DNA of 64,000 nt from Vibrio methylphosphonaticus (GTDB taxonomy: Bacteria; Pseudomonadota; Gammaproteobacteria; Enterobacterales; Vibrionaceae): positions 1 to 64,000 of the forward strand of contig NZ_JAMKMS010000010.1 in assembly GCF_023634655.1 (NCBI RefSeq). The letters run 5' to 3'. A program made the position numbers and the translations under genes. Below the pieces are notes generated by a model. It ran no database searches. It had not been told where the DNA came from and worked only from the letters and a program-made list of their open reading frames with translations. Below, in pieces: positions 17,561 to 27,791 of this stretch. Position 1 is the first letter of the stretch. Every line of letters begins with the position of its first letter.

Positions 17561-18319
17561 TTACTTCTCTTTAAACGTAACCTGGTATTCTCCAAGGCCT
17601 TCATATTTAATCAGCGTTGGCTTTTCGAAATCAACCTCTACCACTCCGCAGTACGATCCGGTAATGAGCGCCTCACCCGCTAAGAAGTCCGTGCCACGAC
17701 GTGTCATGAAGTTAATTAGCCAATAAATCGGAGAAGTCGGTAACGAATTAGGGTGTACGCCCGCAAACGTTTGTTCTTGCTCGCCTTGTGTAATTGATAC
17801 ACCAACATTCTCGGCCAAGAACGCTTTGTCTCGGTCTATCTCAGGACCAATAAATAGCCCTTGATTGACTAACCCATCCGCCAGCACTTCATAAAACTCT
17901 GCGCCACTATCATTAGCAAAACGTGACTGAATAAGCTCCAACGCCATATGGCAAGATCCAATAGCATCGTTAATTTGCTCTTCACTGTATCCTTCAGGAT
18001 TCGCTGGCAGTGACTTTGATAAAACAAAAGCAATTTCTGGCTCAAGTCGCGCTTTATCATTATCGGCAAAAAGCTCGCAACGTTCACCATTCTGAACACT
18101 AGCAGCAAAGATAGGCGCGACAATATATTTGTCTTCTGCCAAGGGTTGCAAACACTTCCAACCACCGACTTTGTCAGTATGCAGGTCGATCATTGACGAT
18201 TGGATTTGCAACGCGTCTTCCAACGTTTTAGGACGCAACGCCTCCGTCATTCTTGGCGCTTTTTCGCCTGAAGCTCGGTTATTTAACAGCTCTTTAGCCG
18301 CTTGATTATAATTGGTCAT
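17561..18319 (-). CDS. FAH-family hydratase (2-oxopent-4-enoate hydratase-like)
   Basis: 252 residues of the fumarylacetoacetate-hydrolase superfamily, of the length and layout of 2-hydroxypenta-2,4-dienoate hydratase / 4-oxalocrotonate decarboxylase (MhpD/DmpE/DmpH). The metal-binding region is seen in ARLEPEIAFVL near 88-99, with the conserved HPNSLPTSPIYWL near 188-200 and a GSYCG segment. AGGTAA lies before the ATG. No aromatic meta-cleavage genes surround it; it stands alone between the RIO kinase and malate synthase, so its substrate is unknown. Confidence 0.75.
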   Translation of the reverse strand: MTNYNQAAKELLNNRASGEKAPRMTEALRPKTLEDALQIQSSMIDLHTDKVGGWKCLQPLAEDKYIVAPIFAASVQNGERCELFADNDKARLEPEIAFVLSKSLPANPEGYSEEQINDAIGSCHMALELIQSRFANDSGAEFYEVLADGLVNQGLFIGPEIDRDKAFLAENVGVSITQGEQEQTFAGVHPNSLPTSPIYWLINFMTRRGTDFLAGEALITGSYCGVVEVDFEKPTLIKYEGLGEYQVTFKEK

Positions 18320-18419
18320 ATTGTATTACCTATGCTTATTTTTATCGATTATATCCGAATCTAGATTGGATGAAAATGAGATAAATCATAGATATAATTC
18401 AATACGTCACGATAACTGC

Positions 18420-18443
18420 CGCCTTAAAAAGACCGTTAAGGCG
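18420..18443. promoter_or_regulatory. Inverted repeat upstream of the FAH-family gene
   Basis: Perfect 8-bp arms CGCCTTAA (18420-18427) / TTAAGGCG (18436-18443), 8-base centre, about 100 bases before the hydratase start. No T-run; could be an operator or a weak hairpin. Confidence 0.35.
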
Positions 18444-18475
18444 TAGCTTCTTACCTATACTGGCGACAAGGAGCG

Positions 18476-18500
18476 AAAAAAACCGCGCTCAAAGGCGCGG
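18476..18500 (-). terminator. Terminator after malate synthase
   Basis: Perfect CCGCGC (18483-18488) / GCGCGG (18495-18500) stem with a 6-base loop; read on the minus strand it is followed by seven T. It lies about 65 bases after the malate synthase stop. Confidence 0.88.
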
Positions 18501-18563
18501 AAACTTAGGCAGTTTACAAAGTGAACGTTTCACTATACGGACGGCTTCTTTGCGTGAAGCTCT

Positions 18564-20747
18564 TTACTGCTGGGCTTTTAGCTTCAAGCGCATTGCATGC
18601 AATACAGGCTCGGTGTACCCACTTGGCTGCGCGCAACCTTCAAACACCAACTCACACGCCGCAGAAAAAGCGATGCTTTCTTTAAAGTTCGGCGCCATAT
18701 TTTGATAACTTGGATCATTGGCATTTTGCTCATCGACCACTGCGGCCATGCGCTGCATGGTTTCCATAACTTGCGCTTTTCCACAAATACCATGTCGTAG
18801 CCAATTAGCGATATGCTGGCTAGAAATTCGCAATGTTGCTCTATCTTCCATCAAACCTACATTGTTAATATCCGGCACTTTTGAGCACCCCACCCCTTGG
18901 TCGATCCAACGCACTACATATCCAAGGATCCCTTGCGTATTGTTATCTAATTCATTTTGAATGTCTTGCGCCGTCAACTTTTGCGCGCCCAACAAAGGAA
19001 TCGTCAAAATATCATCGACATTTGCTCTAACCCGTTCACGAAGCTCTTTTTGGCGACTTGGTACACTCACCTTGTGATAGTGAAGGGCGTGTAACGTCGC
19101 AGCAGTAGGGGATGGCACCCATGCGGTATTTGCCCCTGCCTGAGGGTGGCCAATTTTAGCGTCCATCATTTTTGCCATATTGTCTGGCTCAGGCCACATG
19201 CCTTTACCAATCTGAGCTTTACCTTGCAAACCACAGGCTAAGCCCAAATCCACATTCTGATCTTCATAAGCACCGATCCAGGTCATTGATTTAAGCTGAA
19301 CTTTAGGTGCAAACGGGCCCGCTTCCATACTGGTATGAATCTCATCACCGGTACGATCTAAAAAGCCGGTATTAATAAAGACCACACGCTCTTTTGCTGC
19401 TCGAATGCACTCTTTAAGGTTGACCGAAGTACGACGCTCTTCATCCATAATCCCCACTTTAATGGTATTACGTTCAAGCCCTAACGCGTCTTCAATACGA
19501 CCAAACAGTTCATTGGTAAACGCCACTTCTTCAGGGCCATGCATCTTAGGCTTCACTATATTGATGCTGTTTGCCGTCGAGTTTTGATACGCGCTGTTGC
19601 CTTTAAGATCATGCATCGCAATCAACGACGTAATCATGCCATCCATAATACCTTCGGGCACTTCGTTCCCATCCGCATCAATGATCGCCGGGTTTGTCAT
19701 GAGATGACCAACATTACGGATAAACAGCATACTGCGACCTTTAAGCGAGATTTCCCCACCAGTCACGCTAGTGTAATGGCGGTCAGCATTGAGTCGACGC
19801 ACCATAGTTTTACCGTTTTTCTCCAGTGATTCTTGTAAGTCACCCTTCATTAGACCGAGCCAGTTTTGGTACGCCAAGGCTTTATCTTCACCATCAACAG
19901 CAGCAACGGAATCTTCACAGTCCATGATCGTGGTTAACGCCGCTTCCACCACCACGTCCTTAATACCCGCTGCATCGACACTGCCTATTGGGGCAGTCGG
20001 ATCAATCTGAATTTCAACATGTAGATTATTGTGCTTTAGAAGAATACAAGAAGGCGTACTCGCCTCCCCTTGGTAACCGATAAATTGTGTGCCGTCCATT
20101 AACGTCACTTCTTCACCATTACCCAACGTTGCGGTCAGCGTATTACCAATGCTCACGTCTGAAATACTGTATTTCGTCACATCTTTATGAGATACGCCGT
20201 TTAGAGGTGCCGCTTCATCAAGAAATTCTCGTGCGTAGGCCACCACCTTCGCCCCACGAACTGGATTAAAGCTGCCGCCTTTCTCTGCACCATCTTCTTC
20301 ACTTATGACATCCGTGCCATATAGCGCATCGTACAAACTTCCCCAGCGGGCATTGGCAGCATTCAGAGCAAAGCGAGCATTCATAATCGGCACAACCAGT
20401 TGCGGTCCTGCCTGAGTCGCAATTTCAGGTTCTACATTCGCAGTGTCGACTTGAAAGTCGTCGCCTTCGGCAACCAAATAGCCTATTTGTTGCAAGAATG
20501 CTTTATATTCTGCCGCATCAAGGGCATGACCGGCACGCTCTTGATGCCACACATCTATCTGATGTTGAAGATCGTCACGCTTAATAAGTAACGCCTTATT
20601 CTTTGGCGCCAAATCATTAAGAATCGTTTCAAACGACTGCCAAAATTCATCGGCATTAATCCCTGTACCTGGGATAGCTTGTTCATTTACTAATGCGTAG
20701 AGGGAGCTATCAATGCTCAAGCTTCCCTGTTGAATACGATTGCTCAT
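18564..20747 (-). CDS. glcB: Malate synthase G
   Basis: Condenses glyoxylate with acetyl-CoA to malate, completing the glyoxylate shunt. 727 residues, the length of the monomeric G isoform (about 723 in E. coli) rather than the shorter A isoform. Typical stretches are [20 protein letters not shown] near 125-145, [26 protein letters not shown], and the catalytic core with [14 protein letters not shown]. It is transcribed toward the FAH gene and lies beyond a LysR gene from isocitrate lyase, so shunt enzymes flank their likely regulator. Confidence 0.95.
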   Translation of the reverse strand: MSNRIQQGSLSIDSSLYALVNEQAIPGTGINADEFWQSFETILNDLAPKNKALLIKRDDLQHQIDVWHQERAGHALDAAEYKAFLQQIGYLVAEGDDFQVDTANVEPEIATQAGPQLVVPIMNARFALNAANARWGSLYDALYGTDVISEEDGAEKGGSFNPVRGAKVVAYAREFLDEAAPLNGVSHKDVTKYSISDVSIGNTLTATLGNGEEVTLMDGTQFIGYQGEASTPSCILLKHNNLHVEIQIDPTAPIGSVDAAGIKDVVVEAALTTIMDCEDSVAAVDGEDKALAYQNWLGLMKGDLQESLEKNGKTMVRRLNADRHYTSVTGGEISLKGRSMLFIRNVGHLMTNPAIIDADGNEVPEGIMDGMITSLIAMHDLKGNSAYQNSTANSINIVKPKMHGPEEVAFTNELFGRIEDALGLERNTIKVGIMDEERRTSVNLKECIRAAKERVVFINTGFLDRTGDEIHTSMEAGPFAPKVQLKSMTWIGAYEDQNVDLGLACGLQGKAQIGKGMWPEPDNMAKMMDAKIGHPQAGANTAWVPSPTAATLHALHYHKVSVPSRQKELRERVRANVDDILTIPLLGAQKLTAQDIQNELDNNTQGILGYVVRWIDQGVGCSKVPDINNVGLMEDRATLRISSQHIANWLRHGICGKAQVMETMQRMAAVVDEQNANDPSYQNMAPNFKESIAFSAACELVFEGCAQPSGYTEPVLHAMRLKLKAQQ

Positions 20748-20829
20748 AGGATCTCTCTCGAATTTACCGATTACGTATAAGAAAACTCTACGTAATGGGT
20801 GATAATTTAGCTAATTTATGCCAGTTATA

Positions 20830-20841
20830 GTGAACATTCAC
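20830..20841. promoter_or_regulatory. Palindrome upstream of malate synthase
   Basis: GTGAACATTCAC, a perfect 12-bp palindrome 83 bases before the malate synthase start and just after the lysR stop. Could be part of a LysR operator; no second copy with this sequence was seen before isocitrate lyase. Confidence 0.3.
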
Positions 20842-20865
20842 ATAATAAATACCCAATGAAGGGGA

Positions 20866-21819
20866 CTATTCCGTAACGCCACTCTCTATTTCATTCGCGA
20901 CACTTTTGATCAATCGCCGCATCCATTGGTGATCAGGATTACTCTGCAGTAAAGGGCTCCATGCCATCTTGACTTCAAATGGCTCAATGGCAAAAGGGGC
21001 TGGTTTAATCATGAGTTTCGGATTATTTCGCTGTGACTGTGCCGCTTTACTTGGGATAGTAAGAATGAGGTTTTTCTGTTGAGCAAACAACACTGCTGAA
21101 AGGTAATGGCGGGTAAATACCGTGATATTCCGCGTCTTACCAATCCGCATTAATGCTTCATCGATCCAGCCTAGTTTTTGCGCCTCGCTGGGGTTAATGC
21201 CTACCCCTGTTCCCATTCCGGTTTTACTCACCCAAATGTGCTGGGCCTTTAAATAAGAGAAAATATCGAAGTTTTCAGCAATAGGGTTATCTCGGCTAAA
21301 CAAACATGAGAAACCGTCATGCCATAAGCTCATTTGGTGGAACGACTGAGGGATGTCATCAAATCGGTTGATGATAATGTCCACCGTCCCCTGCTCAACA
21401 TCTTGATAACTGACATCACTGGGGGTCATGATATCGAGGCGAATTTTCGGAGCAATTTCACTTAACTTTGCCAATAGTGGCTGAATGAGTGTCGATTCAG
21501 CGTAATCACTGGCCATGATCCTAAATACACGCTCACTGTCTTCCGCGCTAAATTCGGTGGTGGGTTGCAGTGCCTTCTCAACGTTAGCCAGTACATTTCT
21601 AATCACAGGCTGCAACTTCTGAGCCCGCTCTGTCGGAATCATGCCTTCGCTCGTTCTTACCAATAAAGGGTCTTCAAATAAATCTCTCAATCGACGCAGT
21701 CCATTACTCATTGCCGGTTGAGTGATCCCCAACTGATTCGCTGCTCGAGTCACGTTTCGCTCTCTGAGCAGGGTATCTAAATACACAAGTAAATTAAGGT
21801 CTATACGAGCAATATTCAT
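20866..21819 (-). CDS. LysR-family regulator of the glyoxylate genes
   Basis: 317-residue LysR protein: winged helix-turn-helix at about 6-65 (NVTRAANQLGITQPAMSNGL), then a periplasmic-binding-like co-inducer domain. It lies between malate synthase (same strand, downstream) and isocitrate lyase (divergent, 128 bases away), the classic arrangement for a local LysR activator. V. cholerae has, as I recall, a LysR gene near its aceBA genes. Effector unknown. Confidence 0.85.
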   Translation of the reverse strand: MNIARIDLNLLVYLDTLLRERNVTRAANQLGITQPAMSNGLRRLRDLFEDPLLVRTSEGMIPTERAQKLQPVIRNVLANVEKALQPTTEFSAEDSERVFRIMASDYAESTLIQPLLAKLSEIAPKIRLDIMTPSDVSYQDVEQGTVDIIINRFDDIPQSFHQMSLWHDGFSCLFSRDNPIAENFDIFSYLKAQHIWVSKTGMGTGVGINPSEAQKLGWIDEALMRIGKTRNITVFTRHYLSAVLFAQQKNLILTIPSKAAQSQRNNPKLMIKPAPFAIEPFEVKMAWSPLLQSNPDHQWMRRLIKSVANEIESGVTE

Positions 21820-21947
21820 AAAATAAATACCGAATATAATAACTATAAATTAACAAAATTATCACATACTCGCTTACGCTTTGTCCATGGTTAAGATTTA
21901 GCCCAGGCCGGTTTGGCCACATATCCAACTGAAACTAAGGAAGAGTT

Positions 21948-23546
21948 ATGTCGCAAATCACACAAGATATCGAAATGATCGAAGTTGCTAAACGCACTGC
22001 TGGTGCTCCGTGGGATGCTATTAATCCAGAATCTGCGGCTCGTATGCGTGCTCAAAATAAATTCAAGACAGGTCTAGATGTCGCACAATATACGGCAGAT
22101 ATTATGCGTGCTGATATGGCGGCTTATGACGCAGATAGCTCTCAGTACACACAATCACTAGGTTGCTGGCATGGTTTCATTGGTCAACAAAAAATGATTT
22201 CTATTAAGAAGCATTTTGGTGGCAAAACCGACCGTCGTTACCTTTACCTTTCTGGTTGGATGGTGGCGGCACTTCGCTCAGACTTTGGCCCTCTTCCAGA
22301 TCAATCTATGCATGAGAAAACATCAGTTGCCGGTCTTGTTGAAGAGCTATATACCTTCTTACGCCAAGCGGATGCCCGTGAACTAGGTGGCCTATTCCGC
22401 GCCCTAGACGATGCTCGTGAAGCTGGCGACGTAAATGCCCAAGATGCGATTCAAGACCAAATTGATAATCATGTAACACACGTTGTACCCATCATTGCCG
22501 ATATTGATGCCGGCTTTGGTAACGCAGAAGCGACCTACCTCATGGCAAAACAAATGATTGAAGCAGGCGCGTGTTGTCTACAAATTGAAAACCAAGTTGC
22601 TGATGAAAAGCAATGTGGTCACCAAGACGGTAAAGTAACGGTGCCTCACGCCGATTTCCACGCTAAGCTACGAGCTCTGCGTTATGCCTTCCTTGAACTG
22701 GGTATCGACAACGGCATCATTGTTGCGCGTACCGATTCACAAGGCGCTGGTCTGACGAAAGAAATCGCAGTAGTAAAAGAGCCGGGTGACCAAGGTGACG
22801 TATACAACTCTTACCTAGACGTAGAAGAAATCGATGTAGCAGACATGGCAGAAGGTGACGTTTGCTTTAACCGCGATGGTAAGCTAGTTCGTCCTAAGCG
22901 TTTACCGTCTGGTTTGTACCAATTCCGTCAAGGTACGGGTGAAGACCGCTGTGTATTTGACTGTATCGAAGCGATTAACGCCGGTGCCGATCTACTTTGG
23001 ATTGAAACTGAAAAACCACACATCGGTCAAATCAAAGAGATGATGGATGGCGTTCGTGCGGTTCACCCTGATGCAAAACTGGTTTACAACAACTCTCCAT
23101 CGTTTAACTGGACACTTAACTTCCGCCAACAAGCCTATGATGCAATGGTTGAAGCAGGTGAAGATGTTTCTGCCTATGACCGTGCAAGCTTGATGAGCGC
23201 AGAATACGATGACACTGAATTGTCTACTCGTGCAGATGACCGCATCCGCACCTTCCAAGCCGACTCTTCACGTGAAGCAGGGATTTTCCATCACCTAATC
23301 ACACTACCAACGTACCACACTGCGGCATTGTCTACGGATAATCTAGCTAAAGAGTACTTTGGTGACCAAGGTATGCTGGGTTACGTAGCAAACGTACAAC
23401 GTAAGGAAATCCGCCAAGGCATCGCTTGTGTAAAACATCAAAACATGTCTGGTTCAGACATTGGTGATGACCACAAAGAATACTTTGCTGGCGAAAACGC
23501 ACTAAAAGCTGGTGGTGCTCTGAACACTTCAAACCAATTTAACTAA
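21948..23546 (+). CDS. aceA: Isocitrate lyase
   Basis: Splits isocitrate into glyoxylate and succinate. 532 residues, the long gammaproteobacterial form (E. coli has 434), with KKHFGG near 87-92 and the active-site signature KQCGH at 221-225; the extra length includes a mid-protein insertion around 255-305. AAGGAAGAG precedes the ATG. Divergent from the LysR gene; a strong terminator follows. Works with malate synthase G during growth on acetate or fatty acids, matching the beta-oxidation genes at 4.5-8.2 kb. Confidence 0.95.
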   Translation: MSQITQDIEMIEVAKRTAGAPWDAINPESAARMRAQNKFKTGLDVAQYTADIMRADMAAYDADSSQYTQSLGCWHGFIGQQKMISIKKHFGGKTDRRYLYLSGWMVAALRSDFGPLPDQSMHEKTSVAGLVEELYTFLRQADARELGGLFRALDDAREAGDVNAQDAIQDQIDNHVTHVVPIIADIDAGFGNAEATYLMAKQMIEAGACCLQIENQVADEKQCGHQDGKVTVPHADFHAKLRALRYAFLELGIDNGIIVARTDSQGAGLTKEIAVVKEPGDQGDVYNSYLDVEEIDVADMAEGDVCFNRDGKLVRPKRLPSGLYQFRQGTGEDRCVFDCIEAINAGADLLWIETEKPHIGQIKEMMDGVRAVHPDAKLVYNNSPSFNWTLNFRQQAYDAMVEAGEDVSAYDRASLMSAEYDDTELSTRADDRIRTFQADSSREAGIFHHLITLPTYHTAALSTDNLAKEYFGDQGMLGYVANVQRKEIRQGIACVKHQNMSGSDIGDDHKEYFAGENALKAGGALNTSNQFN

Positions 23547-23613
23547 TCCATGAAGTCACGAGCCGATAATTCACTCGTGAGTCGATGAGTAAAATGGGTT
23601 GAAGTAATGAGAG

Positions 23614-23640
23614 AAAAGCGGCTTTCGGGTCGCTTTTTTA
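23614..23640 (+). terminator. Terminator after aceA
   Basis: AAAAGCGGC / GTCGCTTTT stem (one G:T pair) closing on a TTCG loop, followed by TTTTTTA. It lies about 70 bases after the aceA stop. Confidence 0.85.
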
Positions 23641-23710
23641 TCTCTAAGACTTTGTTAAAGTAGAGAATACGACGACTACACTTAAAATTCATTGTTTGTT
23701 GAGAATGCCT

Positions 23711-24295
23711 ATGACTGATACGCCTTTATATCTTCAAGATACACCACAATTACTGTCTGACGATGGTTTTGCTACCAGTGACATTTGGTATCACGGTACG
23801 TCTTCAGCACTGCTCGCATCCATCCAAGGTCAGGGGCTGAAACGTTCTGGTGACAAGGCGCTAAATGAAGCGGCTAAAAATACCATGGCGACTATTGGCA
23901 ATAACTATACGGAATCCGTAGAGCCTGTGTTTTTAACGCAGAGTAAGGAACTGGCTTATTATTGGGCTACGCAAACCGTACGAGAGCGAAGTGCACGATT
24001 TGAAGGCTCTGAGCAGCCTATTGTACTTTCGGTAACCTTATCAGAGAAACAAAATGCCAACGTCAAGCCAGACGTGGGCGCCATGAGCCTCTTACTCATG
24101 GACAGTGGCGAGCAATTTATGGCGCACTTAGCAAGTCTCTATGAGAAAAATGGACTGGCTGTCCCGAATATCGATTTACGAAATGCCGATCGTATGGCTT
24201 TTGTTAAGCAGCTTGGTATGGCTTACATCAACCAAGATATTAGCTTGGCGTGTGTGACGCTACTAACACAACCTATTGCTCAAACCTCAACGTAA
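23711..24295 (+). CDS. ADP-ribosyltransferase-fold-like protein
   Basis: 194 residues, no signal peptide, no exact family recognised. The layout resembles the ART/Tpt1 superfamily: an early strand-turn WYHGTSSALLASIQGQGL (about 26-43, His as in the H-Y-E triad), then VFLTQSKELAYYWA (about 74-87, the Tyr region), then IVLSVTL. In that family the His and Tyr hold NAD. A third catalytic residue is not obvious, and activity is inference only. The start at 23711 has GAGA six bases upstream; an ATG two codons earlier would overlap that site. It stands alone between aceA's terminator and a LysR gene. Confidence 0.5.
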   Translation: MTDTPLYLQDTPQLLSDDGFATSDIWYHGTSSALLASIQGQGLKRSGDKALNEAAKNTMATIGNNYTESVEPVFLTQSKELAYYWATQTVRERSARFEGSEQPIVLSVTLSEKQNANVKPDVGAMSLLLMDSGEQFMAHLASLYEKNGLAVPNIDLRNADRMAFVKQLGMAYINQDISLACVTLLTQPIAQTST

Positions 24296-24320
24296 CATGG
24301 GTTACTCAGTCCCTGCATCT

Positions 24321-24389
24321 CATCAAGTAGCTATGTCAACATACCTAGCTGCTTGATGCCTAGCTGCTTAATGCCTAGCCGCTTGATAC
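24321..24389. repeat. 15-bp tandem repeat with inverted half
   Basis: Three copies of a 15-bp unit, CTAGCTGCTTGATGC with 1-3 changes, at 24345-24389. The preceding CATCAAGTAGCTA (24321-24333) is the inverted complement of TAGCTGCTTGATG (24346-24358) with one mismatch, so a 13-base-arm hairpin can form. No T-run; role unknown. Confidence 0.75.
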
Positions 24390-24542
24390 AACGCTACTTC
24401 ATTCCTTCGCTTTCACTGAACCACAAAATCGATAGATCTTCGACACCGATACTAAGAGAACATAGCCCATCCGACTAACGACGACACTTGTATTACTATC
24501 CATTCCGATGTACAAATTCACTAAGGAATATTACTTTGGTGC

Positions 24543-25508
24543 ATGTCTATGGTTACATTAGAGCAACAGCTGTCTCGGTTAGATCTCAACTTGTTAGTTT
24601 CACTGAGCGTATTGCTTAAAGAAAAAAACGTAACCCGAGCAGCACAGACCTTATACCTTTCCCAGCCAGCAATGAGCCGCACCTTAAGTCGCTTACGAGA
24701 CTTATTTGATGATCCTCTTTTTTATCGGGAATCTAATGGGCTAGTGCCCACACAAAAAGCATTAGAGTTAGAAGTACCACTCGCGGAGTTATTACGAGCT
24801 ACCCAATCGCTGGTGGCAAAATCAGCCTTCGCACCAGAGAAGTGCGAGCAAACTTTTGTTGTTTCTGTTCCACCGTTAATGAGCAGTTTTCTCTCTGCCC
24901 CTCTTACTGCTGCCCTGATTAAACAAGCACCACGCGCAAGTCTGGTTGAATTCCCTATCACAGTCAGTCCGGTGCAACAATTAGCGTCGCGCGATGTCGA
25001 TTTTTCAATACATATCAATGCACCCGCCGATAGCATAGAATTCCCATTTAATAAGATAGGCACGACTTACCCTGTTTTTTATGTTGCAAAAAATCACCCG
25101 CTTGCTCAAGCCGATTCGGTCACACTTGAAGATTGTTTACGCTATCGATTTGTCGACATGAGTTTAGACATTCGCTCCGCTATTGGCATCAGTAACCCCG
25201 TTGATGTTCATCTTGCTAAACAAGGCATTGCGCGTGATATTGTCTTTAAAAGTGCGCAACTCTTTACCCTTGTCGAACTGATGCAGCATACTGAGACCAT
25301 TATGGTTGCTTCACACAGACTCACAGATTTAAGCCACATTGGTGAGCAACTTGTGCCAGTACTGTTGCTAAATAATGAACCCGAACTCGCCGTTGATCTT
25401 TACCTCATCGAACACAAAAGAACCGCAACAAGTGCGGCTCATCAATGGTTAAAGCAATTAATTATCTCTACGGTTGAAGACGCTGTCCTTCCCCCCGCCA
25501 TTGACTAA
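24543..25508 (+). CDS. LysR-family transcriptional regulator
   Basis: 321 residues. N-terminal helix-turn-helix near 12-70 (NVTRAAQTLYLSQPAMSRTL), then a LysR substrate-binding domain. AAGGAA lies upstream but somewhat far (about 17 bases) from the ATG. No divergent target gene is directly adjacent; the upstream neighbour ends in a repeat-rich gap and the downstream gene is convergent. Target and ligand cannot be inferred. Confidence 0.85.
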   Translation: MSMVTLEQQLSRLDLNLLVSLSVLLKEKNVTRAAQTLYLSQPAMSRTLSRLRDLFDDPLFYRESNGLVPTQKALELEVPLAELLRATQSLVAKSAFAPEKCEQTFVVSVPPLMSSFLSAPLTAALIKQAPRASLVEFPITVSPVQQLASRDVDFSIHINAPADSIEFPFNKIGTTYPVFYVAKNHPLAQADSVTLEDCLRYRFVDMSLDIRSAIGISNPVDVHLAKQGIARDIVFKSAQLFTLVELMQHTETIMVASHRLTDLSHIGEQLVPVLLLNNEPELAVDLYLIEHKRTATSAAHQWLKQLIISTVEDAVLPPAID

Positions 25509-25571
25509 CGACTGTTCGTCACTCACAACCTCATGGCAAAGCTCAGGTGGTCAACTCCCCGTCACCTGAGA

Positions 25572-26003
25572 TCAATTTAAAGCGACATAATGCTTATCAA
25601 GCATACAGTTACGTAAAACCGTCTTATACGACGTGTCGGCTGCTTCTTGGTTAGCCTTACTCTCTTGGCGAGCCGAGAGTCTGCCGCCCACAACCCCAAT
25701 AGCGGCCCCAGTTTTCGCAGCATCAGTGCCACTATTACCACTAACCGACCCAACTACCGCACCCGCTGCCGCGCCTTTCGCCGCGCCTCTGGCACCCGAA
25801 CCGCGTGTTTGTGTTTCCGGCTGAGTACTGACTTGGGACGCAATAGACACGCATTCATTGAGTTCAGCTTGAGCCACATCCTGAGTCACGTTGTCATAGT
25901 CAAAAGCTAAATTACTATGGGGATCCACTAACGCCCCCCCATTTGAATAGGATGCCGTAGACCAAAGCATCATTGCCGTGACGAATAGGGATTGATATCG
26001 CAA
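25572..26003 (-). CDS. Exported glycine-zipper protein
   Basis: Signal peptide followed by a short mature protein whose centre, ARGAAKGAAAGAVVGSVSG and the next 20 residues, is a glycine-zipper of small-residue helices typical of outer-membrane or periplasmic stress proteins. Two Cys flank the zipper and may pair. An ATG frame begins at 26039, but the TTG at 26003 sits six bases after AGGTGG and begins exactly at a good signal peptide (RYQSLFVTAMMLWSTASYS). 143 residues from there. Function unknown. Confidence 0.7.
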   Translation of the reverse strand: MRYQSLFVTAMMLWSTASYSNGGALVDPHSNLAFDYDNVTQDVAQAELNECVSIASQVSTQPETQTRGSGARGAAKGAAAGAVVGSVSGNSGTDAAKTGAAIGVVGGRLSARQESKANQEAADTSYKTVLRNCMLDKHYVALN

Positions 26004-26450
26004 GTTGTACCACCTCATAGTTACATTATGGGCGCTCAATCATTCATTGAGCTAAGCCCTACCGATGAGGAAAACATACGTTAATGTGACCATGGTGACG
26101 AATCGTAATAATGCATAACACTTATGCGTGTCGGTTATACCAAGGGTATGCCGCTATGCCGCCGTGCGGAATACGCCATTCCTCGCATTGTTGTTCTTTC
26201 AGCCCTTTCTAACCTCATAATTATTAGATGATATACGCCTAGCGCATGATTGGGATTAATTAATATCATTTCAAATAATAATCAGTCCCGGTTAATGTCA
26301 CTCATAGATGACAAGCAACGTACTTATTAAAAGCAATAAGTGATTAGGATTACACGTGAAGTTCACGTCAACGGATTTGCTGGATTCATCGGACTCATGA
26401 GTAAAGGGATTCCTTTTACTTCAAGTAAGCCAAACACTGAGAGAACCACT
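26004..26450. other. Divergent intergenic region
   Basis: Between the glycine-zipper gene and the DUF1254 gene. AT-rich around 26220-26340, with no clear operator. In-frame sequence from 26340 extends the DUF1254 reading frame upstream but encodes no plausible signal peptide, so it is treated as leader. Confidence 0.4.
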
Positions 26451-27497
26451 ATGAACACTGCCAATATCGCTACGTTAACCCTAATCACCAGTGCCTTTAT
26501 TACAAGCTCGGTCATGGCCGCCGACGCTATTCAGACAACCAACGCGCAAACCATCAATATCACTGAGCAAAACTTTACCCATGCCGAAACCGCACGTAAC
26601 TACCGTAACTGGGCAAGTAAAGGTGCAACTCATGAATTTGTTAAAATGCAAGGGTTGCCTCCGCGCGGTCAAGCGGCGCCTACAGTGCAGATGAATGATG
26701 ACACACTATATGGCGTCGCCATTGTCAAAGCGATTGATGGCTTTGTGACCTTCTCTATTCCTAAAACGAACAACTACATGGCTGTTCAGATCGTTACAGA
26801 ACGTGGACATGGACAACATTATATCGTAGAGGATGGGCACTACACGGTAAGTGTGGAATCTGAATACGCATTCGTACTATACCGCTCAGGAACAGAGAAC
26901 GGCATTGCCGAAGCAAAAGCGGAGCTTGATAAAGTTGATACGTCGGACTTCAATTTCGCAACAGACTATCAGGTTCAACCCTATAACTACGACGATGTGG
27001 AAGTTTGGGTCAAAAAGTACACTCAGGAAGTGAACAACATGCAAAATTTCACTTACACGTTCCCAAGAACCAGTGACAAAGTCACCGATCTTCATCAATG
27101 GAATCTAGAAAATGCCGCTGGCTGGGGTGGCGCAAGCCCAGAAGCCTTTGTGGGCAACAAATATTCCAACAGTCCAAAAATGCAAGCGAATGTCTGCTAT
27201 ACGGCAACATTTTCAGATCCAAAAAACCAATTTTTCACCTCAATCACTGCCTATGATGCTGATAAATACTTGATCGAAGGCGTGAGTCATGTGAGTTCAA
27301 ATACATGGCAGAAGAACACTGACGACTCTGTCACGGTGTCTTTCAACTGCGGCGATTCCGCTAAAAATAATATTGATACGAAAGGTAAAGACTTTACCTT
27401 TACCTCACGTCATTATGGTGTAAACCCTACCGTCATGGCAGCGAAACAAGACCCTATCATTTCAGCGCTCGAAGCATCCGCTGTTGTTGCTCAATAA
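26451..27497 (+). CDS. Exported DUF1254/DUF1214 protein
   Basis: 348 residues from ATG 26451, which gives a proper signal peptide (first 26 residues, ending SSVMAADA). ARNYRNWASKGATHEFVKMQ and DDTLYGVAIVKAIDGFVTFS match the DUF1254 region; the C-terminal half with WGGASPEAFVGNKYSNSP and YTATFSDPKNQFFTSITAYD matches DUF1214. These paired domains occur in periplasmic proteins of unknown function. A frame extension to 26340 is possible but less likely. Monocistronic. Confidence 0.75.
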   Translation: MNTANIATLTLITSAFITSSVMAADAIQTTNAQTINITEQNFTHAETARNYRNWASKGATHEFVKMQGLPPRGQAAPTVQMNDDTLYGVAIVKAIDGFVTFSIPKTNNYMAVQIVTERGHGQHYIVEDGHYTVSVESEYAFVLYRSGTENGIAEAKAELDKVDTSDFNFATDYQVQPYNYDDVEVWVKKYTQEVNNMQNFTYTFPRTSDKVTDLHQWNLENAAGWGGASPEAFVGNKYSNSPKMQANVCYTATFSDPKNQFFTSITAYDADKYLIEGVSHVSSNTWQKNTDDSVTVSFNCGDSAKNNIDTKGKDFTFTSRHYGVNPTVMAAKQDPIISALEASAVVAQ

Positions 27498-27791
27498 CGC
27501 TAAGCATTATTGAGCACTTAATTGCTTCATTCGGCGCTTGGACATCAACTCATCGTGAGCAGAGCACATCGCCTGCTCACGACGACCCCATACTTGCCAT
27601 AACTCAGTATTAATCCAACTCTGCCAGCGTAATAATTAACACGTCGACACCTCTTGCCTTTTTATAGGAAAAATACACACTTACTAACAAAACCACCCTA
27701 CTAGACGACAATAATCTAAACAAACAACCCCAAATCAACCGACATTATTAGTACAATGGTTTTCTACCCTCGTAACCATTTAGGACTGTCT

